DNA of 64,000 nucleotides from Gimesia alba (lineage in GTDB: Bacteria > Planctomycetota > Planctomycetia > Planctomycetales > Planctomycetaceae), in NCBI RefSeq assembly GCF_007744675.1, contig NZ_CP036269.1:5435546-5499545 (forward strand), given 5' to 3'. The translations under genes were made by a program, and so were the position numbers. The notes under the pieces are model-generated. The model ran no database searches, was not told where the DNA came from, and was given only the letters and a program-made list of their open reading frames with translations. The first letter of the stretch is position 1, and each line of letters opens with the position of its first letter. Shown in pieces: positions 9,413 through 20,200 of this stretch.

Positions 9413-10666
9413 TCAAGGTACTGCAGGCTGAGAGGGATTGACTAACCGACCCATGAAATGGATCAACCGGGTTTTTCGATCCCGGATTAGAAACAGAAAC
9501 GGGTGGTCGGCGCGAAATTCTTTCGGCGGTTCATCATCCCTGACACAACCTCCCGCCACGATCACCCCTGTCACACCTGCGGCTTCAGTCCCTTTTTCGT
9601 TCACTTCAACAAACGCTTTATGCAGAATGGCACCTAAAAACAGGCCTTCCGGATCATCTGACATATTGGAAAATTCGGCTTCGTCTCGTGAAAAAGCCCG
9701 CTGCATCCCCAACGACTGTAACTGCTGATTCAATTCCATTGAAGATTCGACGCGAAATTGGGGGAGACTGACTTTGACCTCACAACTACGTGTTGTCATC
9801 CATTGTTGCAAAGAGGCAGCATGGATCTGGTTTTCAAGCGCAGGCAATCTACCTGATTCGCGGGGCAGCAGAATATTCATGACGAAATCACTTCCCCCTC
9901 CGGGAATCTCTTCTTGTTCCATGTAAGGAAATCCGTCTTCGCTCTCGACGATCCGGGTCGTAAAATCATGCTGCCGGTAGGGAAGTTCCAACACCTGGAG
10001 ACCTTCATCTTCACCGTAGCCGAACGAATTCGTCTGATGCATCAGGGGTACGATCGTTTCCTCACCCTGGGATAATTGAAACGGTTCTTCTTTTGTTTCC
10101 TCTGGTTCAAACTCCTCTTCCCACCCGCCCAGAAAATAGATGGCATTGGTCAACACCAGCCGGGTTAATTCATTAAAGTTCTGAGGCGTAACCAGTCGAT
10201 CAATTTTTCCGTTAGTCTGCTTCGTAACCCAGGCATTGATCTGGCTGGCTGTCTCACCAGGGGCATTCTGAAAATCGACCGTTTCCAATCCTGCATCATA
10301 AGCGTGTTCTATTGTTTTCAGATATTCTGGTAGAAACTGATAGCCGGTTTGTCCCCAGAGCCGGTTGGCGATACTCAATTCTACGCCACCGGTTCTCGTC
10401 TCTGCACGCAAACGTCGAAACGCTTCATGAACACGCGCCGGCTCCAGAGAGAACCCAAGTGCTTCCTGCATTTCGCGCGCCGTTTCTCCCTTAGCTCCGG
10501 CAAGCGTCATCGCCAGTGCCATGGAAATACTGCTTGGCGAAAAGAAGAGATTCCCTTCGCTTTCCCCGGCTAATTTCAAGAACAGCTCACAGGCATACTG
10601 ATTGCAGTCGTTGACTGTCGTCTGCACATCCTGTTTGCTCTGCGTGTCGGTTGTCTGGTCCGTCAT
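9413..10666 (-). CDS. serpin (serine protease inhibitor family)
   Basis: 417 aa, full length for a serpin. Core signatures: NLFFSPSSISMALAMTLAGA (strand/helix B), LTNAIYFLGGWEEEF, FVEVNEKGTEAAGVTG (reactive-loop hinge, residues 354-369) and a C-terminal DHPFLFLIRDRKTRLIHFMG. The hinge has Gly-Thr at P15-P14 and mostly small residues after it, consistent with an inhibitory serpin, although P9 is Val. By counting 17 residues from the hinge Glu, P1 falls at the Gly-Gly-Cys stretch; the target protease cannot be read off. No signal peptide is seen, so a cytoplasmic location is inferred. It begins 3 bases after the stop of the gene for a large unknown protein. Confidence 0.9.
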   Translation of the reverse strand: MTDQTTDTQSKQDVQTTVNDCNQYACELFLKLAGESEGNLFFSPSSISMALAMTLAGAKGETAREMQEALGFSLEPARVHEAFRRLRAETRTGGVELSIANRLWGQTGYQFLPEYLKTIEHAYDAGLETVDFQNAPGETASQINAWVTKQTNGKIDRLVTPQNFNELTRLVLTNAIYFLGGWEEEFEPEETKEEPFQLSQGEETIVPLMHQTNSFGYGEDEGLQVLELPYRQHDFTTRIVESEDGFPYMEQEEIPGGGSDFVMNILLPRESGRLPALENQIHAASLQQWMTTRSCEVKVSLPQFRVESSMELNQQLQSLGMQRAFSRDEAEFSNMSDDPEGLFLGAILHKAFVEVNEKGTEAAGVTGVIVAGGCVRDDEPPKEFRADHPFLFLIRDRKTRLIHFMGRLVNPSQPAVP

Positions 10667-10669
10667 CGT

Positions 10670-12289
10670 TTACTCTTCCAGCGGCTCGCCTTTGAGGATT
10701 TTCTGCATATTATGACGGAGACTCTCACTCGGTTCTACTTCGACTGCCAGTTTTAATGGCTCAAATGTAGATGCTACTTCACCCCAGGTCGCCAGGGCCG
10801 CCACCGCCATGTTGCGGTTGCGCACCACAGGGCTTTTCAATCCCGCTGCAATTAAAGTAGCGCCGTGAGTCGGAAATCGACGCAGTTCCTGCAGGATACA
10901 ATCGAGGCAGGAATGCTGCACAAATTCCGGACCGATGCCGAGCGTATCGGCTGCGCCACTGGCGATCTGCTTAAGATCCAGAACCTGTTCCGCGAAATCC
11001 ACTACTTGTGAGATATGCGTTTCATCACAGGCCAGCATAACATGGAACCAGCGACCAGAATCGTGAGACTGTGCCTGGAGACGTTTCCAGTGATAATCCC
11101 AGGTCGGCAATTCGAGCACGCGGGCAACCTGATCGGCTTCATAAAATTCCTGATCATTAGGACTCTTAAGCGATGTTCGAACACGGTCCGGCCACTCAGG
11201 TCGTTCCAGAATCTCATTGCAAATCGCCAAGAGTTCTTCGCGACGCTGCGCTGTCCAGCCTCGTTCCGAACGCGATTCCCAGTCAGCTTCCTCATTTTTC
11301 AAAAACTGCTGGATCGAACGCACGTGCAGAAAATCAGTCAATGTCTCGGCAGTCAGATTGATGTGATTCAAAAACAAATCGACCACAATCGCGCCGTCGT
11401 CATAGTCGTCCATATCTTCCGCGGGACCACCGTTGATCAGCGCTTCAATGAGTTCCCCCGCCGAAGTGAGCAGTTCACGATCTACGTGCGACTCACTCAG
11501 CGCAGACAGCAACCCGCCTGTGGTGGCGCAGGTGAAGGCCAGGTATTCATATAAAACGGAGTTGCGGTAGCCTTCGCGAAGCAGCCAGTTTCTGATTTCG
11601 CTGTTTTCGGTTTCTGCCAACCGTTCTACGACGTGAATGCGTCCCCAGCCATCGACGTTGCGTGCCAGTTCCCACAAGGCTAAATCAGGGTCTTCGGCAG
11701 TGTTCGCCAGCGCGACCGCGCAATAAAGTGTGAACTCATCGTGTCGCCCCAGCGTTTGAAACAAAGGCGTATTTTCAGCAACCTGATAGAGTCCGAGAAT
11801 CGCAATACCGAATTTGACCGTTTCGCGATCCGGCGCTTCTGTCATGAACGAATAAGCCAGTTCGTAAAGTCGCTCATGATTGAGTTTCTGCTCGTCCAAC
11901 AGACTCACGATCACCGCATCAATCATCGAAACAATGCTCTCATCGAGAATGTGCTGATATAACGCATATTTATTGGCGGCAGTCGGCTGATCACAATAGC
12001 TCAGCAGCAGTGATATTGTTTTTTGAACCTGCTCCTGAGCGTTGCCGTTTCCGCCATGATGCGTCATCACGCCATCCAGAGCACCGGCGGCCCACCGGAG
12101 TTCTGATCCCGTGTTGATGCGTGTTTCGTCGGGTAGTTCGTAACCGTCTTCGGTTAAGCCGGTCTGGCCCGGTTTAATGTGCGCGCAGATGTGCTCATAG
12201 ATAGAAGGTCGTGCATCCCACGGCATGGTCTCAGGCGTGTCGCCCGATTCAAAGTCTTTTTTCCCAAACAATTGATTGAAGAATCCCAT
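10670..12289 (-). CDS. large helical protein of unknown function
   Basis: 539 aa, acidic and mainly helical. Features: MGFFNQLFGKKDF start, a PWDARPSIYEHICAHIKPG segment at about 25-43, and later repeat-like helices (VVRNRNMAVAALATWGEVAS near residue 490) that resemble HEAT repeats. No catalytic motif, signal peptide or membrane segment. Three bases separate its stop from the start of the serpin gene, so the two form a two-gene operon. It could be a scaffold or a partner of the serpin; neither is shown by the sequence. Confidence 0.75.
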   Translation of the reverse strand: MGFFNQLFGKKDFESGDTPETMPWDARPSIYEHICAHIKPGQTGLTEDGYELPDETRINTGSELRWAAGALDGVMTHHGGNGNAQEQVQKTISLLLSYCDQPTAANKYALYQHILDESIVSMIDAVIVSLLDEQKLNHERLYELAYSFMTEAPDRETVKFGIAILGLYQVAENTPLFQTLGRHDEFTLYCAVALANTAEDPDLALWELARNVDGWGRIHVVERLAETENSEIRNWLLREGYRNSVLYEYLAFTCATTGGLLSALSESHVDRELLTSAGELIEALINGGPAEDMDDYDDGAIVVDLFLNHINLTAETLTDFLHVRSIQQFLKNEEADWESRSERGWTAQRREELLAICNEILERPEWPDRVRTSLKSPNDQEFYEADQVARVLELPTWDYHWKRLQAQSHDSGRWFHVMLACDETHISQVVDFAEQVLDLKQIASGAADTLGIGPEFVQHSCLDCILQELRRFPTHGATLIAAGLKSPVVRNRNMAVAALATWGEVASTFEPLKLAVEVEPSESLRHNMQKILKGEPLEE

Positions 12290-12533
12290 CCTCTCTGGTT
12301 CGTCCTCTTGAAATCCACACTCATCACTGATACCAGCGTCTTTTAGATTAACGCAACATTGGGTTCATGACACAAAGGAAATCAGATGGTTCATGGAAAA
12401 TTCATCATTAAATTGAATGATCTGAATTCCAGGCGCGCAGCGGGATGGAGTGGCTGTTACAAAGAGTCCTCTAATGAGGAGTGTTCGACAGAAGAGGTGA
12501 GAAAATTCTTCTCATCGCGGTTTCTGTGATTGA

Positions 12534-14252
12534 TCAGACGCTGGCCATACTGGGAGAGGGCCAATCTTCTTTGAGAATTGCCTTTTCCAGATCAGCGGCA
12601 ATCAGTGGTTTTGAGAAGAAATAACCTTGTCCGTGCCGACAACCCAGTGCCTGCAGCAAAGCCAGTTGTTCTGCGTTTTCAATGCCTTCGGCGATCACTT
12701 CCAGTCCCAGTTTTTCAGCCAGAATGATCAACGCTTCGATCAACATCACTTCCCGGTCACGATCCGATTTTTTGACGAACTCACGATCCAGTTTTAAAAC
12801 ATCAATCGGAAAATCACACAAACAAGACAGAGAAGAATATCCCGTCCCAAAGTCATCCACGTCGATATTCACACCCAGTTTTTTCAGTTCATTCAACGTG
12901 GTCACCGAAATTTCACGATCGTGCATAATGATGCTTTCGGTGACTTCTAGATGAAGACACTCGGGTGGAATTTCGTACTTTCGCAATACGTTTTTCACGA
13001 CAGTCACTAATGTCGGATGTTCCAGCTGTTTGCGCGATACATTCACATGCAGATTAGCCGGGGCAAGTGGCCCCAGAGTCTTACGCCATTGGTTGAGCTG
13101 GCGGCAGGCTTCGTTTAATACAAAATTACCGACGGGAATAATCAGGTCCATCTCTTCTGCAATTGAAATGAATTCATCTGGCGGGATCATACCACTCTCG
13201 GGATGGAACCAGCGAATCAGCGCTTCAACGCCTCGGAATTCTCCCGATTCCAATTCGACGATCGGCTGATAAAAGAGCGTTAACTCATCTCGGTAGATGA
13301 CATCGCGCAGTTCATTTTCAATATAAAGCCGCTTCTGTGCTTTATCGCGTAGCACCTGATCAAAAACAATCGGGCAATCCACTTTCGCCGCTTTCGCTTC
13401 ATACATGGCCAGATCGGCGTTACTGAGCATCTCGCTCGCCGTATCCGCAAGATGTTCGCTGGTGACGATCCCGATGCTGGCACTGGAGTAGATTGTATAC
13501 CCGCCCAGTTGATAGGGAATCGCTAAATCTTTCTGAAGTCGTTCAGCAACGTGAACTGCATCTTCTGGTGCCGACAAATTGTCCAGCAGCACAACGAACT
13601 CGTCTCCCCCCATGCGGGCAGCCTGAATCGAATCTGTCGAACGGACCGCTTTTCTTAAACGGTCGGCGATGGCTTCCAGAAGTTTGTCACCCACATCGTG
13701 TCCCAGGCTGTCATTGATGAGTTTGAACCGGTTGAAGTCCATGAACAGCAGGGCAAAATGGTTGGTTTTTTTCCGATTTATGACGGTCTGAATGGATTGC
13801 AGAATCGCGGCCCGGTTCGGCAGACCGGTTAAAGCATCACGGTGCGCAAGCTGATGCAAACTGTCGAGCAGCCGTCTTTGTTCGCTGATATCAATTCGTA
13901 GTGCCAGATAGCCCGTGATCTTTCCCTGCTCATTGAGCATGGGAACGATCGTGGTATCGACCCAGTAGAAAGTTCCGTCCTTGGCTCTGTTACAGATTTC
14001 GCCCCGCCAGGTTTTTCCACGACCGATCTGGCGATACATCTCGCGAAAGAACTCTTGAGAATGGTAGCCCGAACGTAGAATGCGGTGATCGGCACCGACG
14101 AGTTCCTCGCGGCTGTATCCCGATATCTCGCAGAAGTTTTCGTTAGCCTCGAGAATCGTCCCCCGAACATCAGTGATCGCGACGATTCCGGCTTCGTCGA
14201 CGGCGTCGCGAAATGCTTTCAAATATGTTAGTTCGGATTGAATCTCAGCCAC
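12534..14252 (-). CDS. PAS-GGDEF-EAL cyclic di-GMP enzyme
   Basis: 572 aa. A PAS domain (about 8-130, with NENFCEISGYSREELVG and a PAC tail ending in LRIDISEQRR), a GGDEF domain (about 135-300) with an intact MGGDEFVVL signature near residue 214, and an EAL domain (about 315-560) with EALIRW near 342, the DDFGTGYSSL loop and LKLDREFVK. Both catalytic signatures are present, so the protein could make or degrade c-di-GMP, with the net activity set by the PAS sensor. No membrane segment; cytoplasmic. It is transcribed alone. Confidence 0.93.
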   Translation of the reverse strand: MAEIQSELTYLKAFRDAVDEAGIVAITDVRGTILEANENFCEISGYSREELVGADHRILRSGYHSQEFFREMYRQIGRGKTWRGEICNRAKDGTFYWVDTTIVPMLNEQGKITGYLALRIDISEQRRLLDSLHQLAHRDALTGLPNRAAILQSIQTVINRKKTNHFALLFMDFNRFKLINDSLGHDVGDKLLEAIADRLRKAVRSTDSIQAARMGGDEFVVLLDNLSAPEDAVHVAERLQKDLAIPYQLGGYTIYSSASIGIVTSEHLADTASEMLSNADLAMYEAKAAKVDCPIVFDQVLRDKAQKRLYIENELRDVIYRDELTLFYQPIVELESGEFRGVEALIRWFHPESGMIPPDEFISIAEEMDLIIPVGNFVLNEACRQLNQWRKTLGPLAPANLHVNVSRKQLEHPTLVTVVKNVLRKYEIPPECLHLEVTESIIMHDREISVTTLNELKKLGVNIDVDDFGTGYSSLSCLCDFPIDVLKLDREFVKKSDRDREVMLIEALIILAEKLGLEVIAEGIENAEQLALLQALGCRHGQGYFFSKPLIAADLEKAILKEDWPSPSMASV

Positions 14253-14608
14253 TGTTCTATTCCTCGTTGATGGAATCGCCTCGTTGTCTCTATCTCTTCT
14301 GCCTACCTCTCAGTAAATTTGCGAGCGCACCATGTAGTCACCTGTCACCTAGTGTGTTTGCAATCCTGGCGTCAAGAGTGCGCTGAAAGCTTAGATCACA
14401 CAGGTGCCAACCAAGCTGATTAACCCACAAAAAACGGGTTTCGCCTCAAACCCGGGTCACGTTGTACGGGTTCTGAGTGTTTTACGACCGAATCAGGCCG
14501 AAATGGCGACTCTACCCGTGGCGGAAATATTCGGAGGACTCACCATCAATGACCTGTTTCTCTTCCTCTTCAGCATCAATCATGGAGGAGAGTGTAGTCA
14601 AACTCGAT
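14253..14608. other. spacer without a supported gene
   Basis: 356 bases between the divergent upstream side of the GGDEF/EAL gene and the end of the pirin gene. A 75-codon frame on the plus strand reads through it but has no family resemblance and runs into the pirin gene antisense, so it is not called. No strong hairpin or promoter was recognised. Confidence 0.5.
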
Positions 14609-15307
14609 TTAAGCCAGATCAAATAGCATGATCTCCGCGTTGTCGGTAGCCAGGATCGTTATCTCTCGAATATCACTGATCGCAGCCCCATCGCTGGTTT
14701 CCAGTGGCATATCATTCAGCACTACTGTCCCGCGTAAGACCTGCAGCCAGGCGTGCCGTCCTTCTGCCAGTTCATAAGAGACCGTTTCTCCTTTGTCGAT
14801 TTGCGACAGAAAAATCTGTGCGTCCTGATGAATCAACAACGCCCCCTGCTCTGCCTGAGGTGATGCGACGAGCCGTAGTTGATTCTGCTGCTCGCTCCTG
14901 GGAAAGCGTTTTTGTTCGTAACTCGGCTCGATTCCTTTCCGCTCGGGATATAGCCAGATCTGATACAGGTGCACGGGCTCGGTCTCTGACGGATTGAATT
15001 CGCTGTGCGTGATGCCGGTGCCTGCCGACATTCGCTGGAATTCACCCGCGCGCAGCACTTCGCCGTGCCCCATTGAATCTTTGTGTTCGAGCGCACCTTC
15101 CAGAACATAGGTGACAATCTCCATATCCCGATGCGGATGTGTGCCGAAACCCTGCCCGGGCTGAACAACATCTTCATTCATCACCCGCAGCGCCCGAAAC
15201 CGCATGTGCTCCGGATCCTGGTAATCAGCGAAGGAAAATGTGTGGAACGTATCAAGCCAGCCATGGTCGGCGTGCCCCCGTTCCTGTGCTTTGCGTATGC
15301 GAATCAT
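14609..15307 (-). CDS. pirin-family protein
   Basis: 232 aa from the ATG at 15307, preceded by AAAGGGAC. Bicupin fold: WLDTFHTFSFADYQDPEHM start and the metal-binding FGTHPHRDMEIVTYVLEGAL motif, with two His of one cupin and a following EHKDSMGHG. Pirins bind Fe; bacterial members such as YhhW oxidise quercetin, others act as regulators. Length is the usual short bacterial pirin length. Substrate here unknown. Monocistronic. Confidence 0.9.
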   Translation of the reverse strand: MIRIRKAQERGHADHGWLDTFHTFSFADYQDPEHMRFRALRVMNEDVVQPGQGFGTHPHRDMEIVTYVLEGALEHKDSMGHGEVLRAGEFQRMSAGTGITHSEFNPSETEPVHLYQIWLYPERKGIEPSYEQKRFPRSEQQNQLRLVASPQAEQGALLIHQDAQIFLSQIDKGETVSYELAEGRHAWLQVLRGTVVLNDMPLETSDGAAISDIREITILATDNAEIMLFDLA

Positions 15308-15488
15308 TTTGAGTCCCTTTCCTGCACATACTTTACACATCAACTATATTCTCGCCAACCTGTTTTTTTGAAATTAATTTGAGTCAATGCTTTGCTGTCG
15401 TGAAAACAGCAACGCAAACTGGCAGAACCTATCAACGGGGATTCTTGTCCTTTCCGTGTCCAGTTCAATCGATTTTTAAGGCAGAGAG

Positions 15489-16010
15489 ATGAGTCAAAAG
15501 CCGTGGTATGAATTGAGTGATTACACCATCCGACGATCAGGCCTGAAAGCGAAACTAGAAGACTTCAATGCCTTCGACGGGATATTTTCAGAACGGAACC
15601 GGTTTAACATACCCGGCCCTTTTTATTGCGGCCAGACAGACAACTGCCTGACAGGGAGACTTGAAGCACCTGACAATGTCATGTACGACGAAAATGGTTA
15701 TGAATTTCTCTTCCGTCAGCCAATCAATCATTCCGAACTGGAGAACGTGGTGAGCGCTGCAAACTTTGACCCATTCTGTGGCTACGCGGCCGATGGAAAC
15801 CAACACTGGACTCTCACCCTGATCAGTGACTGGTGGAAGTCGCGTGATGACCTGCTGGCTGAAGTGGACGCTTTGCGCACGTTGAACGATAACGTAGACG
15901 AGTGGCAAGCCTATCTCACCGGCCCGGCGATTGAATATCTCCGGCAATATGCTTTTTTTATCGAAGAAGGACGTCTGCCGGAGGCACGGGATCATCTGCC
16001 ACGATTATGA
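15489..16010 (+). CDS. hypothetical protein
   Basis: 173 aa, preceded by AAGGCAGAGAG 9 bases upstream of the ATG. Rich in aromatic and acidic residues, with motifs such as IPGPFYCGQTDNCLTG and WTLTLISDWWKS. No signal peptide, membrane helix or family that I recognise. The good ribosome binding site and protein-like composition support a real gene. Confidence 0.65.
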   Translation: MSQKPWYELSDYTIRRSGLKAKLEDFNAFDGIFSERNRFNIPGPFYCGQTDNCLTGRLEAPDNVMYDENGYEFLFRQPINHSELENVVSAANFDPFCGYAADGNQHWTLTLISDWWKSRDDLLAEVDALRTLNDNVDEWQAYLTGPAIEYLRQYAFFIEEGRLPEARDHLPRL

Positions 16011-16139
16011 TGAAGCGAATCCCCGGATTTATACTCCCTCAGTTTTGAACATGTTTCGTACAAATTTCAAGTGCTGAATTCGATCTCATCCATTACAATG
16101 GACTTCAGAAACACAACTCAGGTCTCTATCTGGATCAAA

Positions 16140-16328
16140 ATGAAACACTTCCTATTCAGCACTCTGGCTCTCTTCCTCGCTCTGCCGACACAATCGGCGG
16201 AAGCGTGTATGAATTGCGTGAACAGTGTGACTGAGGTGCAGCTTCCGTTTCTCTGGTCGCTGATCGGTGTTTTTCCGGCTGGCTGGTCCTGTCGCTCTTA
16301 TTCAGTCGACCGCTGTCGACGGGGGTGA
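16140..16328 (+). pseudogene. 5' fragment of a frameshifted membrane protein
   Basis: 62 aa. Starts MKHFLFSTLALFLALPTQSA, a clean signal peptide, followed by EACMNCVNSVTEVQLPFLW, then goes out of frame and ends in a basic tail. In the other frame, starting at the T run 16270-16274, the sequence continues SGWLVLSLLFSRPLSTGVKR straight into the following gene. Adding one T to the five-T run would join the two into a single membrane protein of about 375 residues. So this is the N-terminal part of the next gene, separated by a one-base deletion, a sequencing error or a slippage site. Confidence 0.75.
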
Positions 16329-17272
16329 AACGATTTTTTTATTTCGGCGTCCCTCTGTTGATACTGGGGGGCCTGATGCTGATTCCGATGATGCTCGCGC
16401 TGCCGTTGGTCCTCTGCTGGATCTTGTATCTTGTCTTCCGAATACTGCAGCTCCTGACAAATAAAGATGAGTGGCTGCGAAAGAATCTACTGCCATTCGG
16501 AGTGAATGTGATCGCGCTGACGCTGTCCTTCGTCTTGATCTTTGTCACAACAAGCCGGGCGAATTCGACGCCGGCATTGATTGCCTCACTGGGCCATATT
16601 TCGCCACATTATCCCAACAGTGTTCACAACCAGATGTCACGCGTGATTAAACGCGGGCCGGAAGTCGTCGCGCCTTTGAGTACCACGCTAGAGCAAGTTC
16701 TAGACAGAGAATATATCAGTCCTTTCCGAACGGCACAGATCGCCTACTGCCTGAGCCAGATTGGCGGGGAACAGGCTGAAGCCGCATTGCAGCAGGCTAT
16801 CGAACAACATATTACCTTCGACGACGACTTCTACGGTAAATGGGAAACGGCAGTTTGCTGCCTGTATGCCGAGTCTGCCCGGGAACGGGCGGTCCCCACA
16901 CTGATGAATCTATTGAATTCGGCTGAAGAAAAACAGGCGAACTCGCAGAAGCTCATTGCGTTACTGGCACTGGCGCGAACACAAGATCCAGCTGCGGTGG
17001 AAACCGTACTGGACCACGCTGATTTCCTCAAAACGCAGCTCTTAGGAAAAAATACTCCCTACAGGCAAACAGTACAGATCAACGTGACACTCCAGGCACT
17101 TTCGGAAGGACAAAGTCCAGCCGACCTCAGCGCCAGCCCAATCTATGAGCCGCTACGTCTCGGCCTGAATCCAGACAGCAGGACCAAAACCGGGATCAAG
17201 TGGGATGACCGCTGGAATGGTGAGCTCGACATCGAAGCGTTGAAAGCACACTGGTCTGCGATATTAAAATAA
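16325..17272 (+). CDS. membrane protein with HEAT-like repeats (3' part)
   Basis: 315 aa as read from the GTG at 16325. Two or three membrane helices (FFYFGVPLLILGGLMLIPMM, LPLVLCWILYLVFRIL, and one at about 57-73) precede a soluble helical domain with HEAT-like units (AQIAYCLSQIGGEQAEAALQ; KLIALLALARTQDPAAVETV). The GTG overlaps the TGA of the fragment upstream and has no good ribosome binding site, which supports the view that the true gene starts at 16140 and is frameshifted. Function unknown. Confidence 0.75.
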   Translation: MKRFFYFGVPLLILGGLMLIPMMLALPLVLCWILYLVFRILQLLTNKDEWLRKNLLPFGVNVIALTLSFVLIFVTTSRANSTPALIASLGHISPHYPNSVHNQMSRVIKRGPEVVAPLSTTLEQVLDREYISPFRTAQIAYCLSQIGGEQAEAALQQAIEQHITFDDDFYGKWETAVCCLYAESARERAVPTLMNLLNSAEEKQANSQKLIALLALARTQDPAAVETVLDHADFLKTQLLGKNTPYRQTVQINVTLQALSEGQSPADLSASPIYEPLRLGLNPDSRTKTGIKWDDRWNGELDIEALKAHWSAILK

Positions 17273-17278
17273 GGAAAT

Positions 17279-20200
17279 TTAGTCTTCCACACCTGCCCAG
17301 TGCGAATCGCTCAGTCCGAGATTCATTTTGAATTCCTTGTAAGTTACGAACAACACGGGAACAACAAACAGCGTAACCAGTTCGACGGTCATGCCGCCGA
17401 TCACGGGCCAGGCCATCGCTTTGGCGACATCGGAGCCGCGCCCGGTAGAAAAGATGACGGGCATCAATGCAATGATCGTCGTAAAAGTCGTCATCAGGCA
17501 GGGACGAATCCGCTTGAGTCCGGCCAGAACGGCGGCGTTGCGGATATCTTCTCTAGTCTTCAATCTTTTGCGGGTGAAAACCTGGTCGAGGTAAGTCGCC
17601 ATCACGACGCCGTCATCCACGGCGATGCCAAACAGCGCAATGAAACCGACCCAGACAGCAGTATTAATTTGAATGTCGTTCCAGCCCAGGAAGATCATGC
17701 CCCCCGCAAACGCGACCGGAATACCGGAAAACACGGCGAAGGCAATCGACAGATCACGGAACTGAAGATAAATGATAAACAGGTTTGTAAAAATCACGAG
17801 TGGCACGACCCACATCAGGCGGTTGTTGGCTTCGATCTGGTTCTGAAACGAGCCGACCGCCTGCAGGGCATAGCCGGCAGGCAAATTCAACGAGCCCTCT
17901 GTTTGTGCAGTGCGGAGGCTGGTCTCCACCGCCTTCACCGTTTCCAGCGCGCCTTCCTGCCCGGATGAGGAAAAGGAGACGTGTGCGACCAGACGCGCGT
18001 CTTCACTGTTGATCACGCCGGGTCCCCACGTCGTTTTCATACTCGCCAAGAGAGAAAGAGGAATAATTTCTCCCGAATGCGTGACGACGGGCAAGCGATT
18101 TAATTCGTCGATCTGCTCTCGAAGATTCCGTTCATAGCGAACACGAATGGGATAGCGTTCGCGGCCTTCTACGGTGCGCGTCACGTTCGATCCTCCGAGA
18201 GCCGTTTCGATCACCTGGTTCACCATCGCCGTGGACATGCCGTACCGGGCCGCGGTTTCCCGGTCGACGTCAAATTCGACATAAGGTTTCCCTAATACAA
18301 TATCGGGATTCACCGTAGCCGCGTTGACCTGCGGAATCTGCTTCAAGTGGTCGGCAACAGCAATCGATGCTTCGGCCAGCCCGTCCAGACTGTCGCCGAA
18401 GATGCGAATCGCCATCGGTGCCTTGATACCGCTTTGCAGCATCACCACGCGGCCTTCGATCGGCTGCAGCGGCGAAGCAGGTGTGACGCCGGGCAGTGTG
18501 GCGACCGCGTTGATCTGTTCCCAGATTTGCTTCGAAGTCAGACCGGGCCGCCACTGATCGACGGGTTTGAGCATGACGTAGGTTTCAATCATCGCCGCAG
18601 GAGCTGGATCGAGGGCCGACTCAATCCGGCCGATTTTCCCGAGCACATTTTCGACTTCGGGAATCTGTCTGATCAGAGTATCCTGCGTCTGCAGGACTTC
18701 CATCGCCTGTGAAAAACTGGCAGCGGGATAAAGTGTCGGCATGTAGAACCAGCTCCCTTCGTCGAGAGCGATCCAGTCATTCGATTCCAGTCCGGGCAAA
18801 AGATGCTTGGCTTCGACCCAGCCGGGCACCTCGTTGGGTTCAACGCCCAGAAACCGGGCAGCTTTTTCAAACGGCTTCAACACCGTCGGCATCCCGATCC
18901 AGGATCCCAGCCCCAACAGTACAATGAATGTGGGGAAGGTGAAGAACAGATATTTGTGTTGCATGAAAAAGCGGAGCGTCGGCTCATACAAAAAGCGAAT
19001 CAGGCGTCCTACCGGGTTTTCATCAACGGGTCTGAGTCGTTCGCTGAGCATCCAGAAGCAGCCGATTCCTCCCAGGCCTGTACTCAACAGGACGAGCACC
19101 GGCAGACGAATGGGTATCCGCGCGAGATAGTCGGCTCCAAAGTTCCAGGACAAAACGCCGCATACCAGCGCAAACACGGTAGAGACGATCAAGCGTCGAC
19201 GGAGGGGCCGTTGATTGGAATTAAGCAACAGTCGACTCAACAGAGGCACCAGCGTGATGGCGACGATCAAGGCGGCAGTAATCGAAAACGTTTTGGTCCA
19301 GGCCAGCGGTGCGAAGAGTTTGTAGTCGCGACCGGTGAGCATGAAGACGGGAAAAAAGCTGACGACGGTTGTCATCACAGCCGTGACGACCGCGGGCGCA
19401 ACTTCAGTGGCCGCATCATGGATGACCTTCAAACGCTGTTCTTTGCCGCCGGGACTCCCTTCCGCCTCCCATTCCGCAAGGCTGTCGTAGATCGATTCGG
19501 AAACGACAATCCCCATATCAACCATGGTGCCGATGGCAATCGCTATGCCGGCCAGCGACATGATATTCGCATCAATGCCGAAGACATTCATGGCTATGAA
19601 CGCTATCAAAACGGCAATGGGCAGCGTGATGGCGACGACAATACTCGCACGTAGATGCAGCAGAAACAGCAGTATGACGACCGCGGTAATGATAACTTCC
19701 TGTGTCAGTGCATCGGTCAGTGTGGTGATGGTTTCATTGATCAGGCCGGTGCGGTCGTAGATGAGCTTAAAGTTGACTCCTTTCAGGCTCGGTTCGATCT
19801 GTGCCATTTTGGCTTTGACGCTGTCAATCACTTTCCTGGGGTTTTCGCCGAACCGCATGACAACGACACCACCAACCGCTTCGGTACCGTTGAGGTCGAT
19901 GGCTCCTCTGCGAAATTCCGGCCCGATTTGCACACGCCCCAGATCTCGAATCCGAATTGGTACACCATCCTTCGAACGGATCACGGTCTGCTCTATATCG
20001 CCGATCGCCTGTGCGGTATTTTGCCCCGCGCCGATGAAGCCGCGACCGCGAATGATGAATTCCATGCCGCCTGATTCTACCGTTTTCGCGCCGACGTCAA
20101 TATTTGATTTACGGACAGCATCGATTACCTGGTCGAGGGGGATATCATGAAAACGAAGCTTATCGGGGTCGACTTCGATCTGATATTGTCGGACGTAACC

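Noticed and set aside
14404-14631. 75-codon plus-strand frame in the spacer before pirin
   Set aside because: No ribosome binding site, no similarity, and runs into the antisense of the pirin gene.
18803-19654. 283-codon plus-strand frame inside the CusA-like gene
   Set aside because: Gln/His/Arg-rich shadow of a strongly supported pump gene on the other strand.
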